Positions 24,806-37,700 of a stretch of 64,000 nucleotides of DNA are shown piece by piece (position 1 is the first letter of the stretch; each line of letters begins with the position of its first letter). The notes under the pieces were generated by a model that was not told the origin of the DNA, did no database searches, and saw nothing but the letters and a program-made list of their open reading frames with translations. Origin of the DNA: Syngnathus acus (taxonomy: Eukaryota; Chordata; Actinopteri; Syngnathiformes; Syngnathidae); contig NC_051095.1 in NCBI RefSeq assembly GCF_901709675.1, positions 22,912,456 to 22,976,455 of the forward strand, written 5' to 3'. The translations under genes and the position numbers were made by a program.

Positions 24806-25919
24806 GTTAAAACATAAAAGTTCATTGCCTATAACAAGCTTGAAGTAAATGTGGAAAGTATTGCAAAACGCTAAGCCAGCTTTCCTCTAAATAAACATGT
24901 ACCGCATAAATATAGAGACAATGGTTGAGCAAAATAGACTGGCGTTTATATTCCCATTGTATTGAGAATTTATTAAGCACATTAACGGTGGAATTTGCCC
25001 TTGATCGCCCACCTAATAGTACAAAGATATTCTCAGTGGAAATTAGTTGTAAAGTTACACACTTCATAGACCACAAAGCAATTTTCCAACAACATTCCAG
25101 TGCATCGTTCATGACACAGCTGCTCCACTTTCCCAAAAAAATGACGAATATCCTGTAGATTGCCAATATAAAATTTTAATAAAATGATTCATGTTTAAGC
25201 AGCAGGTGGTCTGGAGGTGGTTTTATCAATCTTCTGACAAAGAAATAGCCTTTAGTGGAGTCTTGAATATGGGTGAAAACTCACTTATTTTTGCAAATAT
25301 GTGTCTCCTAGTAAAAATATACACAACTGCTCCAAAACTCAATTTATAGCTGGAAGCTTCAAGAAAAAATAAGCTTTCAACAAAGGTTTGACCGGTCAAC
25401 ATTAAAGTCTGGAATAGGAAGTCTTCCATTTATCGTTCATTTAAAGCAGTCGATTTTAGGTCAGATATGATTTTGGTACTTTGACAAACTCAGAGTGAGT
25501 CAAAATATCCCTTTGGAGCGCCAATCAGAACCCCGTTTGCGACAATCATTGGAGGTCATGGACATTTCTGGCAAGATGTTATTCCAACATTGGATTTCTC
25601 GTAAACCACAGCTTTATGCATTTAGACGCCAAAGGTCAGGCAAAAATCTTGTCATTATGTGTTGGGAGCAGTGATAACTTCAAAGCTTCCTTGTTGAGGT
25701 CAAAAGGTCAGCTCGTGTCAGAGATGAAGTGGAAACTGTAGAGCTCAAGATGCAGTATATTGATGGCTTTCAAATATGTGGATTGTGATTTGAATCTGTG
25801 AATCCTCATTATAGTCTGAGCATTATTAACATATAGAGACACCCGCATGCCCCCATGAATACTTAGATCCTGTATGCCTTCAGTGGAGGATTTGCACCCT
25901 AATCGATTAGGAAAATATG
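24806..25919. other. Intergenic, nothing recognised
   Basis: A 114-codon minus-strand frame (24822-25166) has no recognisable similarity and is not called. Confidence 0.45.
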
Positions 25920-26053
25920 TACAAGACCGTTCAAAAGTTTGGGGTCACCCAGGCAATTTACTGTATTCCATGAAAACTAACATAATCGCACAAGCTTGAA
26001 TAGTCATTTACCACATTAACAATTTATAGAGTGTATTCCTGATTAGTTTAATG

Positions 26054-26873
26054 CAGTGGTTCCCAAAGTGGGCGGTACCGCCCCCCTGGGGGCGGTGGGA
26101 AGATCTGGGGGGGCGGTGAGGAGGAAAGGGGCGGTAGGGGGGCGGCAGTCGATTTGTACACAACACGCCGCTCTGGCCCAGTCAGATCCGACAGCATAGA
26201 CTACAAAAGCAAAAGCTCAGGTTTGTAATTTCAAGCTTGTAATGTTCAGAATTTTATCTTATAATAAAAACCGCATTCTGGCGGTCAACATCATCTTGAG
26301 TTCAAGTCAACATGAAATTGGGGACTCGCCAGAACGCGCCGTGTTGTGTTGTGTTGAGCTGGTTAGGGCAGTGGTCCCCAACCACCGGGCCGCGGACCGG
26401 TACCGGTCCGTGGGTCACTTGGTACCGGGCCGCCAAGCCGCACAGAATTTTTTTTTTTATCGACGATCAATTAATTCAGGTCAAGACACTCGTCCCGGTC
26501 ACGTGACATGTTTCCCCAGTCGAGCCCGCAAAGCTAATATGTGGCGACAGGCTAACTAACCAGGCAGTGAAGCATTCAAAACTGCTTCAACACATGGAGA
26601 CCAAGCATCCTGCAATAAAAGACAAACCTTAAATCACTTCGGGTGTCATTGTCTCCGATTACGTCTAGATGGGACCGGCTCGTTTCTGAGAAACAAACTC
26701 AGTGCTCCCACTAATTCAACGTAATGGTAATGATATTATAAATGTATTGTTTATTTATTTATATAAATGTATTATTTATTTATATAAATGCCGGTCCTTG
26801 GGGGGGGGGGGGCGCTAGGAATTCACTGGGGAGCCAAAGGGGGCGCCAGCCTGCAAAAGTTTGGGAACCACTG
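26054..26873. mobile_element. hAT non-autonomous element inside the TIR element
   Basis: The ends 'cagtggttcccaaagtgg' and, inverted, 'cagtggttcccaaact' are flanked by exact 8-bp duplications gtttaatg (26046-26053 and 26874-26881), diagnostic of hAT. The subterminal region is G-rich ('gggggcggtgg'). A further hAT-like sequence starts inside it at 26369. Confidence 0.88.
26369..26797. mobile_element. Second hAT-like element nested inside, right end missing
   Basis: Begins 'cagtggtccccaaccaccgg' followed by 'gcggaccggtaccggtcc', the left end of another common vertebrate hAT family. It fades near 'ccggtccttgggg', and the expected inverted right tip is absent. Its insertion makes the nest three deep. 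Confidence 0.65.
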
Positions 26874-26988
26874 GTTTAATGTCATCCTCATTGAAAAATA
26901 GAGTATATAATATAAATATAAAAAATAACATTTTATTTTAAAATTAAGGCCATTTCCAAGTGACCCCAAACTTTTGAACGGTAGAGTA

Positions 26989-28558
26989 CTTTGCATCAGG
27001 ATGAGTTTGGCAACTTAGCATTATTGAAGTCAAGTCAGTATTTTTCGCCAAGTCAGCACAGTGGGAAAAGTGCTCAACTCAAGGTTAACATATTCATATT
27101 GGTCATCATGTTCTAGTCAATTATTCGCAATCAGATATATTTAGTCAGTCTGTCTTCATCTGGGGGTTGTCAAAGATCGAAATATTTTACACCAAATGAT
27201 GATCCAAGCGTCTGACTTCCATTTTTAGGTCAGCACAGTTTTACTCATCATGTTCTAATTGACAGTCATCCTGTTATGTATGCATACACTGAAACTTGCA
27301 AGTTCCTCATTTGGCTTTCTCTCGCTGCTCCAACTCTTTGCAAACACTGCCCTGGAAGCCTCTGGGTGCCCTCTCTGCAGACAATCACAACTCCCATATT
27401 GGCTTAAACACCAGAGCCCAATTTAAAATATGCACACAACAGCCTTTTTTTGGCCCTTGTAGGACAATTAAAGTTGTTTTCTTTGTGTGAAAATACAAGA
27501 TTGCGATCAGCCATAAAAATGTTCCAGTACACGAGATGGCTCAGCATTGTGCTTCGTACTTTAGTAAGTCAAAGCAGTCTAAAATGGGAATGCATGGTGG
27601 GCGTTTGGGAGGATTCTAAAATAGAATCCTGGGCACCCATCACCTCCTTAACACTAGGACTACCAGCATTTTCACACAACTCCTTTTTCTACCAAGATTT
27701 GGCAGCGCTGGGTTACTATACATCTAATTAGGCCACTTTTTCTTATGTACATGAGCCATTAGATCGGAACGTGGTAAACAGCGATAGCTGTGAGGGTGAG
27801 AAACAAAGATGCCAAGTGTTTATAGCACCCTCTCAAGCTCAAATCAACTTTTAGTCACAGGAAAAATCTGATATTTGGGAAGCTTTATCCTATCGGGTAG
27901 TAGTATTGTTGGATTTCCTCAATGGGGAGGGTGCCAGTGACACTCCGCAGCATAAACTAATACCAATTGTCTATGCACCAAATTACTCAATTCACGTTCG
28001 CACTCCCCATTGAGGAAATCCGACAGTATACAATTCTGACTTTCGTTTTTGCAAAATCTTTATATCCAATGCATTCTGGGATGTTGCAAATTTACAACAT
28101 TGGCCTGGTGTGGTAAATTAACAGTGAAGGCTGAATATGTATGAACACTATTTTTGTTTGCATAGCCTCCTCAATGTTAATGTTTGTAACAATGTTACAA
28201 AGTGCTTTACAATGGTAGAATGACAAAAACAACTTATTAGATGAGTAAAGGGAGAAGTCCTCCAGTGATGTCAAACTCAAAAGTCAGACCCAGAGATGGA
28301 GGATCAGACTTATTCAAGAGGCATCTGTTAATCACACTAGCGATGAGAAGACTTGTGACCTACATCTAGTCAGACCATTCCTGAAGGGTCAATTTGTCTC
28401 TTACTGATATGAGTTTCAATTCTTGTAGAGCTTCTTATGATTCTCTTGTGGGTTCTGATGTTGATGCCTTCACGAATGTGGTTCGTTTTATGACATTTAA
28501 AATTAACGTGCTTTTTAGATGAAACATTCTTTCTTGTGCCTACTTTCTTGAGACCAGA
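26989..28558. other. Intergenic with a short separated inverted repeat
   Basis: Apart from the 19-bp inverted pair 27911-27929 / 28003-28021 and a phrase near 27650 ('taacactaggactaccagca') reminiscent of piggyBac-type remnants, nothing is recognised. Confidence 0.4.
27911..28021. repeat. 19-bp perfect inverted repeat, 73-bp spacer
   Basis: 'ggatttcctcaatggggag' at 27911-27929 is exactly complementary to 28003-28021. Identity stops abruptly on both sides, so it is not an extended TIR of any family I recognise. Confidence 0.8.
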
Positions 28559-28680
28559 GTGCCCAGAGGAAACCCACGCAGCCACAAGGACAAGATGCAA
28601 ACTCCACACAGGAGTCGGAATGAAACCCGCAACCTCTGCACTATGAGGCTGACGTGCTAACCAGTGGACCATCTGGCCAG
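28559..28680 (-). repeat. SINE (GATG-tailed family), 5' part
   Basis: Reverse complement of the family head and body: 'gctaaccagtggaccatctg' at the right end, preceded by 'gatgcaaactccacacagga' and 'gaggaaacccacgcagcc'. The 3' part is missing. Confidence 0.75.
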
Positions 28681-31600
28681 AAATAATTGAACAAATTTAA
28701 CATTTATTGTAATAGGAGTATGAACCAGTATAAATAATGTTTAAATCTGCACAATAATAATGTGATAGCGTCCTCACTTGCTTGGTCGAAAAGGCGACTT
28801 TATCTAACACTTGGACAAAAAAAAAAAAGCTCTTTTTTCTTGAGAGTAAACATAGGTTATAAAATATATCTCCATGCACAATTACAGTGTTATTTCAGCA
28901 TAGCTTAAAGAAATCCAGCAATATCCCTTTGTTCATGGCAAGAGATTCAGCGCGTGCATGTATTTCCGATGATGTCTTGCCTTCCGGGCTGTAACTAATT
29001 AGAGTTGCAGCAAGACCTGATTCCAATTGCTGGGTGACTGCAACCCCAACGACCTTTCAATCCAGCCCGCAGAACCGATCTCATCCAAAAACCAAACAGT
29101 TACAGAGTGTGAGTCGCATGTTCTACTACATGTACAGCAAGTTATAAAGACCCATGTCATTCTCCATGCATGATGCATGTTTAGCTCGCAATGAGGAAAA
29201 TGTGAAACAAAAATCGCAGATTTTCAATTTGACACTGGTCCAAAGTGATCAAGCTGTCCCTTGCGGATGTTTAAAATCAGTCAGTTTCTTGCCCAAGGCC
29301 TCTCAGGATTACCAGCCATCCAATTTAAATTATTTTCTCTGATCTCTCATTTCCAAATTAGGATTAAATTTCAGACAATGAAAAGAGAATCATGCAGTTG
29401 GATTTAATGTAACTTGATGTGATTACAGCTACAATCCCTTGTTTTATGTTTTTATTTTTAAGAAATGTGCTAAATTGGGTACAAGCAATGTGGCAAGACA
29501 TTTTAAATCTGATATTAGAAGACAAAAGGTAATTATTTTAGATGGCCTTTACAAATGTGTGCATAGAAAAATTGGTATATTTGTGAGGTTTGGTGGGCAT
29601 ATTTAATTTTCTTTTCTATAACCACCATCTTCTCTTGATGAACAAAATTGCGAATAATATTAATATTGACTATTAATAAAACTTACTTAAGGATTATTAT
29701 AGACATGAAAGAAAACTTTGTCACTTCAAGTTCTAATCACTCACACACATCCTTCATTGCGGCCTTTGAATAGTCCCAATTGTTCTCACTAATTAATGAA
29801 TGTTTCATTGAGTTTCTCATTCACGTTCTAACCCGGAAAATTACCAAGTGTATTACTTATTTGTCTTTTTAATCAGAGCTATTTAGTAATGTAATTAATT
29901 TCTTTAACTGGAAACACAATTGATTCATTAAGTAAAGGGAGATTTTCCTTGTCCTTCTCCCAGTAGTAGTGCACCTACTATTCAATGTTCCATTTTAAGC
30001 ATGTAAACTATTCATTCGAGTCCAATCCCATTCAAAACACATTTAAAGATTATGGAATAAATTAAGTAAAATTAAGTCAAATTAAATTGAGTATTCAAAG
30101 TTTGTTCACCAAATCCAAATCTATGTATTTATTCATTTATTTATTGCTAAATGCTTGGTTTGAGGTTGACACGTTGCCTTTCAGTAATGTGATTTAGCAA
30201 CAGAATCAAACAATTTGTCAAAATAATTTCAGAAATATGTTGGACAGGTTTCAGTCATATCACTTTCAAAATGAGAAACATAGATGTTTTATCGTAAATC
30301 ACTGCCAACCGGATTGACATAATACACACAAATATTATTATTTTTTAAACAACATAACAATTGGCTGTGTACTCAAATTAAAAACTGAGTATTATTTTTC
30401 AGTATATTAGCACCATTATTGAATGCAGAAGTATAGTTGTGCCCACTTGGCTCTCTTGATCATCATAGATAGCAAAGAAACCTTCATTGAAAGAGTAAAT
30501 GTTTCAGAGAATACCATCCATATAAATCATTACTGTATTTGTTGTTGCGCAGTTATAATATGTAAAGGTAAAGGTAAAGACCCAATGATTGTCACACATG
30601 ATTTTCTTTTGACTGTTTAGGACTATAATACTCCCAATAAGATAAGAAACATTCCTTCATGTCATTATTGGGCAAGAGTCACAAGACGTATCGATTCCAA
30701 CAGTCACGCACATTAATACGTATCTGGTTATCCATCGAGTAATCTGTCTGAAAAAAGGGTGGAGGGCCAGAGCAAACAAGAGCCAACACACTAAAGTCTG
30801 CATAAACCAAAGAAGTGGGTGGAACTGGGCAAGGAGCAAAAAGATTGCAGAAGATGTGTAAGAAGAGCAACACTACCACCTACTGCTGCTGGGTCTGACC
30901 CACTAGCAGGTTCTGACATCATCGCCGCGTTATTTAGGAGGAGACAACAGGCCTTGCCAAACACTGTCATATTGTGTTTTCCGGTTAAAAGAGACGACCA
31001 CTAATTCAGCTGTTGTGCCGATTATGGGAGATGAGCATATGTTCACTGCAGGATTTCACTGCAAGCTGGCGATGAAAAGTATAATTCACAGGTTTAATAG
31101 AGATGGATTTTTTTTCCTCAAGCAGCTCTCAAGGTGAGTGTATGATTTATGTGGCATACGTCCTGTTGTTGGTCTTGCTTAATCAATTGACAGCAAGCTA
31201 CAGTATCAAACATTCTTCTGGAAGAGTGAAGAAAATATTTCTTTTAACTGAATCACACTGTTCAGGTTAACCTTTTACATAGTGTTCTTATTTTCACTGC
31301 ACTGGCAAAATCAACTTAATTTCTGTCTGCCTGACTGCTTGAATGTTACTGTAGCTTTCCTTTACCAGTGAACCTCATTGTTCTCTTCCAAATAATAGTG
31401 ATTAAAAAAAATCATGTTTTTTTTTATTTCATTCTCTCCATTGCAACTCACATAGCATCTATTGTCTAGAAAGACATGAATCATTGTGAACTATAACTGG
31501 AAGCCACCAAATTGCAAAAAGAATTGCACAACAGAAGAATATACATATGTATATGTAATGAGAGTCAGCAATAGGATGGTGCGCATGGAGACTGTTGGAA

Positions 31601-32589
31601 GGAGATGTTCTGTCTTTCATCTCCTTGCTCAATAAATTAACCAAATTGGCAACAGAAAAATTTAACCCCAAGTCAATGAGTATAGAGCAGATCTAATACA
31701 TCATCTTGAATTTGTCTGCTTGAGCGTGAAGATGATACATGATTTTATTTATTTTTTTAAAGAAGAAAAACACTTAACAACAATCCCAGGTTCTCCTCTG
31801 AAAACTAGACCAACAAAGTTATGTGCACTTATGAATCCATCACCCAAGATTAATTTCCAAAGTCTGATATTAAAATGACCTGAAATTACAAGACACTGAT
31901 TAAATACAGCCCCGCTTACTTGTAAGATAAATTCACTTTTTTAAAAAGACAAATATTTTTACTCGAAGCTGGTTGAGGGGAAACTTCACCAACACGTCAT
32001 GCATCTTTATCAACAACAATAATGTGATTACCTCCAAATCCTCAGAGCCTTTTGGATGTTTACATGTGTGTGTCATCATAATGCTCTCACACCCGATAGA
32101 TAGATTGAGTTTATCCCCGGTCTTGGCATCTGTTCATTTGGCACTATCTTAACACTTAATAGAAGCAGTTAATTTTGTAATCACTTGATTAACTGCAAAG
32201 TTGATCATCTTACTTCAATGTTTTATTATGCAATGTTATGTAATTATGTTATTTTAGGTAAAGACTGCATAAAATAAGTGTATGGTATGTAGTGGCTAGC
32301 AAACCTCCATTTTCTGCTTTTCATCAGTTTTTTTTGGGAGGTGTATAGCCTCGGAGATGAAATGGCCCATCAGGCCATCTTAGTTGGACTTAATGATCAA
32401 AGACACACATTATAAATTAGTCTCATCATGACCCACATTTCAGCATTTTTCAGCTTATATCACTATGACAGGTTTGAAGCTGAGAACCTCAATCAATTTT
32501 TGTATCCAATTCTTACTTAAATTTTGTGCTCTCCATGTGATGAAGTCCATTTCATTTGATCACCTACACAGTGAATATCAGTGGGTAAG
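28681..32589. other. Intergenic, only a SINE-tail scrap seen
   Basis: At 30564-30602 'aaagacccaatgattgtcac' matches the 3' end of the tRNA-SINE at 10821. Otherwise no gene, RNA or repeat is recognised in 3.9 kb. Confidence 0.45.
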
Positions 32590-32790
32590 TGCTTAACACT
32601 TCTTCCTCACCGTCTCGAGTTCCAAGTTCCAATGTTTGTTGGAAAAGCTCTGTCTTAATTTGCTTGTGTGTGTTTCCTCGGTATTGTTTTTTCTCTAAAA
32701 TGTCTGTTGTCGTGAATGTGAGTGTGAATTGTTCATACAGTATGTGCCTGAGATTGACTGGCGGCCAGTCCAAGGTGTATCTCTTTCTCA
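32590..32790 (+). repeat. Degenerate SINE (GATG-tailed family)
   Basis: 'gtgaatgtgagtgtgaattg' and 'gattgactggcggccagtcc' correspond in order to the middle and 3' part of the family consensus. The copy is worn. Confidence 0.6.
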
Positions 32791-32941
32791 AACTCATCTT
32801 GGCAAGGCTTTATTAGAAAATTAGAGTATCAACTCCAAACTTTATAGAACATTTTTTTACTGAATGCTTCAAGTTAACTTTTCTAGACGAATATTTCTTA
32901 TGTGCTGATTACGAATTATCCCTTGTTTTCTCTTGTTTTCG

Positions 32942-32976
32942 TGATGATGATGATAATAATAATAATAATAATAATG

Positions 32977-33015
<39 letters not shown>

Positions 33016-33016
33016 G
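32942..33016. repeat. (AAT/GAT)n microsatellite
   Basis: Starts as GAT repeats and becomes a long, nearly pure ATA run. Confidence 0.95.
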
Positions 33017-36000
33017 AAATCAAAGTAAAAAATATATGTCGAACCACATGAAGCTATTTCTAATTAAAATTTGCTGTTGACCAGCGTTATTGGATTTCAA
33101 GGTAATTGAACTTCGTGTGGGTTCAAGCAGTATAAACTTTCTATATTCAGAAAGTAAAACAGATTAAGGCGTTAAATCCCAAAGTCAAGGACTGACTGGC
33201 CGCCAATGACTTTTCAGCCTTGCCTGCTGTGAGAATAGATAAACTTGGAGCACATTCTCCTTGTCGTAAACTTATAGTAATAATCGTCTCGCTTCCCTGT
33301 GGGGAGACACAACCTTCTCCTTTGAATGATGACAAGTGCGTACCCTCTATTTCCTCTGGCTGGAGGCTCTGGTAAGTAAGGGGTGTATAAATGTCCTGTC
33401 TCATATTGTTGCCCAGAGGTGACCAAAACACTCAATGCATCTACCCACTCTCCTTCAGCTTTTCCACTGGCTATCATCAAAGAAGTTTGAGATGTTGCTG
33501 AGCAAAAATTGCATCACACTCCTTTATGTGCGTGGTTGTGAGAGAGCGGTTAAACTCTTGCAAAGCAGTGATTGAAATCCCACTAAGAGCTCCTAAACAA
33601 TTGTTAAAAAGAAATGGTGTGGACATGCATCTCGTCTGATGGACACCATTTTATTTATATCGCGTCAATTCACATGGCCATACATCAACATGGTTGTCGT
33701 GTTTTTTTTATCTGTTTGTGAAATTTTTGCTTAAGCAATACTATATATACGCATATCTATATCACTCTGTCCATAAAACCTAAGGACACACTTGGTTAAA
33801 AAAAAAAAGCAGCAGAATAATGAATTATTTTACATTACAATTCTGTGGTTATATGCTCATCAGAGGCAAACTAATTCAGAACAGAAAGCAAGACCCACAA
33901 ACAAGCGGCAAGTGCTAACATTTCTGACATTCTGCAGGATCCAAACTTCAGGCAGGTAAGGATCAAAAAGGACAAGCATGCAGGTAACAAACATGATCAT
34001 TCTACTTACAATTTTGTCAAATGCCCATTTATTCTGAAGTCTCTAAAATATAGTTATGCTGCATGAAATTTCCAGTTCTACTAGTCCTAAATGACAAATG
34101 CAATAATGCAAACTTTACACATTGAAATCAAAACTGTGGTGATGTTCAAGATTTATTCATATTAATTAAAACTGTGTCATTGTTCTGGTCCTAACGCTCA
34201 ACATTTTCGATGAGTTGATTGTTGTTTTTGCGTCCCGCTAGAATATATTATTTTTACCTCTATTGTTTACGGAATTAAGATGAACTACCAGCAGTCCTTC
34301 GGATATTTCCTTATAGCAATTGCTATCACTCACGGCGACTGTTCTACAACACAATTTCGTTTCAGCATTAAATTCACTTTATATCGTGGATTCACTCTTG
34401 CGTTCAGTGTGTCGGTGTTGTGCGTTCAACAAGATGAGTAACATCCTGCACAAAGCCTCTACACGAGCACAGTTTCTCTTCGGCATCTGGTGTGGCCTAT
34501 ATAGCTCAAACCCCAGAACAAACCCCCGACAAGCCCAGCCTGTGGTTCAGCCTACCGGAACTGAATTACTTTCAAGAGATGCAGGGGGATCTCGGTTTGC
34601 AAGATTTCAAAAATTCCTACAGTGTTTAATACAGTGAATAGAACACTCACGTAGCCTATCCACATTGCTGACAGTGTTGTTTTGAAGCGTGGCTAGCAGT
34701 GCTCATAATTATTTATTATCAGCTGTTTACTGGGGGCCTAATGTGTATGGCCCGGCTACATTTCCTGATTTGAAAATTCGGCCCAACTGAATTTGTAACT
34801 GAATAGCCCTGCTGCAGCAGTCGTAAAAGCAAAGAGCTTCTTTTAGACGTGTGTGTCAGCAAATTAAACTGGAGTTTTCGTCTTTGATGAGTATGCATGA
34901 GTAGCCCTTTCTGATATATATTTTATATATATACAAATATATATTTTATATTTAATACTGAGGCTTTCACTTTCTATGCAGTTTTCTTGATCAGTGTGTC
35001 AGTCAACTGCAGGGCATATAAGACACTTTTCACATTCACTTCCACAGCAAAAATTAAAGAATCAACTTTTGAATTAACACGTAGAGACAACCTTGACCCA
35101 ATTAAGATTGTTTCGGAGTAAACTAAATTCCGTATAAAATTGTAGTTTAAAAGATGGCATCCGATCAGAGAAAGCACTGGAGAGTTCTACCTACCTACTA
35201 AAGCCTGTTGTTTTCATGTAAAACATCATGTAACATGACAAACACACCTTACATGACACTTGCACATATGAGAACACATCTGCAAACAGTGTAATTACTG
35301 CAGGAAATCTGTGTGAATGATTGCTACTGTCTTCACTCTCATCTAATGTCTAACAATTAATAGGTATGAGCGATTACAACCTATATTTTGTGTCATATTC
35401 TGTCTCCTACCCAAGCCACTCCACACAATCGTTCAATTAAAGGAGACCGCATCTGGCAAAATCTTTCTGTGTGCAACTGTGTGAAAGAACTATGCGAAGA
35501 AATGTACAGACTAAGTTCTGCAGTCACTGTCTGTTGATTGAAGAAAAGTGCTTTAATGGATCCCCTAGCGCCTCGCTGAGCTTATGTCTGACCTCACTGT
35601 CGACCAGAGTTGTATTGGACATCAGTACCAGCATCTTCTTTATGTAGTTTTGATATTTGATTTATCATTCGGCATTATGGGTCAAACTTAAAAAGCAAAC
35701 ACATAATAGGACACAAACTAGAATGATACTCAGAAAACCTCTGCCTAAGGCAAATGATCCTATTGTGGATAAGCACCACCTCGTGCACATTCACCCACCT
35801 CCTTAATATGCCTAGATGTTGTCATTAAAATTCATGTATTAGTCACACATAAATGAAGAAAAAAGGCAAAAAGCAGACTTTTTGATGATTTAAAGATATA
35901 AGGTTATGTTTTTCTGTGCCATGAAGGTGATGCAAAAGTGTCATGGTTCCAGAGAGTTGACTAGTTTCATTCATGAAGCTGTATGGTGTCAAAAACACAT

Positions 36001-37203
36001 AGATTACAGTAATGACAAGTATGTATTGATATTGACTGGTATAAGTTATGAAATTTGCCGCATATCTATCTTTAGGTAAGGTAGGGCTACTCACTAACTC
36101 ATCCATGTGAACGGAATATTGCATGCTTGTGCTCGACTGAGTACTGTATTATTGTTGATAAAACATAACATCGCTCCCAAGTTTTGTGTTGTTTTACCAC
36201 ATCGTTAACTTATTGAAAAAGATACGTAGATGAAATCTAAAGTTCTCTGAAATTTTTTGAGGGCTTGGATTTACCTTTGGGTGCTTCAGCACTGCTAAAA
36301 ATGGGCTAGACATGCCCATGATAAAAATAAAAAATAAATAGTACCTTTTATCAATTTATCAATATTTTGTACTTGTGTGTTCCCTTGTTTTGTACCACTG
36401 AACTACAATAAAGACAACATTGACTCAGCAAGTGAAGTTGCATTTGGCTCTCTTGATGGTGGCAACATTCTTTAGGGACCTTTGAGAACTTAAAAGTCGC
36501 TAAATGACACTGCTACCAATTGACGTATGATAAGTTTATAAGATTTTTTTTCATAGTCATCAGGTACAATAGTGGATAGGGAACACTGGATAGTTCTTTC
36601 AATATCTAAGAACATCAAGCTTGTCTCAGTGCGCCGGCAAATGCTAATACAGAGCAGACATTTTTGTGAAGCTGGAGTCTGTGTGCGTAGAAGTGTTTAT
36701 CGGTGTGTATCTGTGAGCTCTTCAACAAATTGGATGCCATTTTGTGACACCTTGTGTATGAGCATAAAGGCTGACATTGAATGTGACAATCAAAATGCAA
36801 TGACTAAAAGAAAATGTTTGAAGCACACTTCGAGACAATATCACACGTGCAAAATGAATGTTTGTCACTGAAATTTTGACACCAGCTTTTTTTGCACTCA
36901 TGTAAAAGCCCCTACCATATAAGCTCAGTATGATAAAAAATAGCAGGAAAGGTACAACTTTGAACACAACAAGGGCAAAGAATAGGCACAACCTGAACAG
37001 TCACTGTCAAAGTCATTAACTGGATGGATGTTTGTCCAATCTCTCTATCTGAGCAAGGACAAAATGTCTTTCTAAATTTCTTTTAACTCAAGGACACTGA
37101 AACTGGGTAGAAATTGGGGAGCAACAGGGGGTCGATTGCTTTACAGTATAGTATGTGGTAATTTATTTTTCTCAAATTATATTATGTGGTAATTTATGAT
37201 TCA
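33017..37203. other. Intergenic, nothing recognised
   Basis: Contains an AT-rich alternation near 34916-34950 and scattered chance frames. No gene or transposon end is recognised. Confidence 0.45.
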
Positions 37204-37700
37204 AGATTCAAGAGTTTTTTATTCGCCATGTTTGAGCGTGCCAAACAAGGAATTTGACTTTGGTAAAACACACCCTCTGTTCAACATTTAGGTGACTAAC
37301 AACACTCAGGACATGTGAAAAATGGCAAAAACAGTGGAGACAAATTCAAAAAAGGTGTGAAGAGCAGGATGTTATTGCACAGTAATGACTCTGAGACTCT
37401 AAGAGTGGTGTGAGTTCATCAGAGCAACAGCCTGGGGGAAGAAGCTGTCTCTGTGTCTGCTGGTTTTGGCGTACCGAGCTCTATAACGCCGTCCGGAGGG
37501 GAGTAGTTCAAACAGACTGCAACCTGGGTGAGAAGGGTCTGTAGAGATGTTCGTTGCACGTTTCCTGGTCCTGGACAGGTACAAGTCTTGGATAGATGGG
37601 AGGTTGATTCCAATGATCTTTTCTGCAGTCCTGATTGTCCGTTGCAGTCTGTGCTTGTCTTGTTTGGAGGCTGATCCAAACCAGACAGTGATGGAGGTGA
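37204..37700 (-). pseudogene. LINE 3' end, C-terminal part of RT polyprotein (CR1/L2/Rex1 group)
   Basis: The minus strand reads 'QRTIRTAEKIIG' and then, in phase, 'LPSIQDLYLSRTRKRATNIS', 'DPSHPGCSLFELLPSGRRYR' and 'RDSFFPQAVALMNS'. These are the conserved final residues of a fish LINE polyprotein. The 3' region downstream, toward 37204, ends in TTGAATC-like units. No RT core is present, consistent with 5' truncation during insertion. A small frame shift separates the blocks. Confidence 0.8.

Larger units (their letters stand above)
25920..26988. mobile_element. Tc1/mariner-like TIR element carrying nested hAT insertions
   Basis: The ends 'gaccgttcaaaagtttgggg' and, inverted, 'tactctaccgttcaaaagtt' are TA-bounded. 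The body matches the intact 353-bp relative at 45322-45674 (for example 'ttccatgaaaactaacataa' in both). This copy was split by an hAT element at 26054-26873. Class is inferred from TA flanks and end type. Confidence 0.8.

Noticed and set aside
24822-25166. 114-codon minus-strand frame
   Set aside because: No motif, no splice context, next to an hAT element; consistent with chance in AT-rich DNA.
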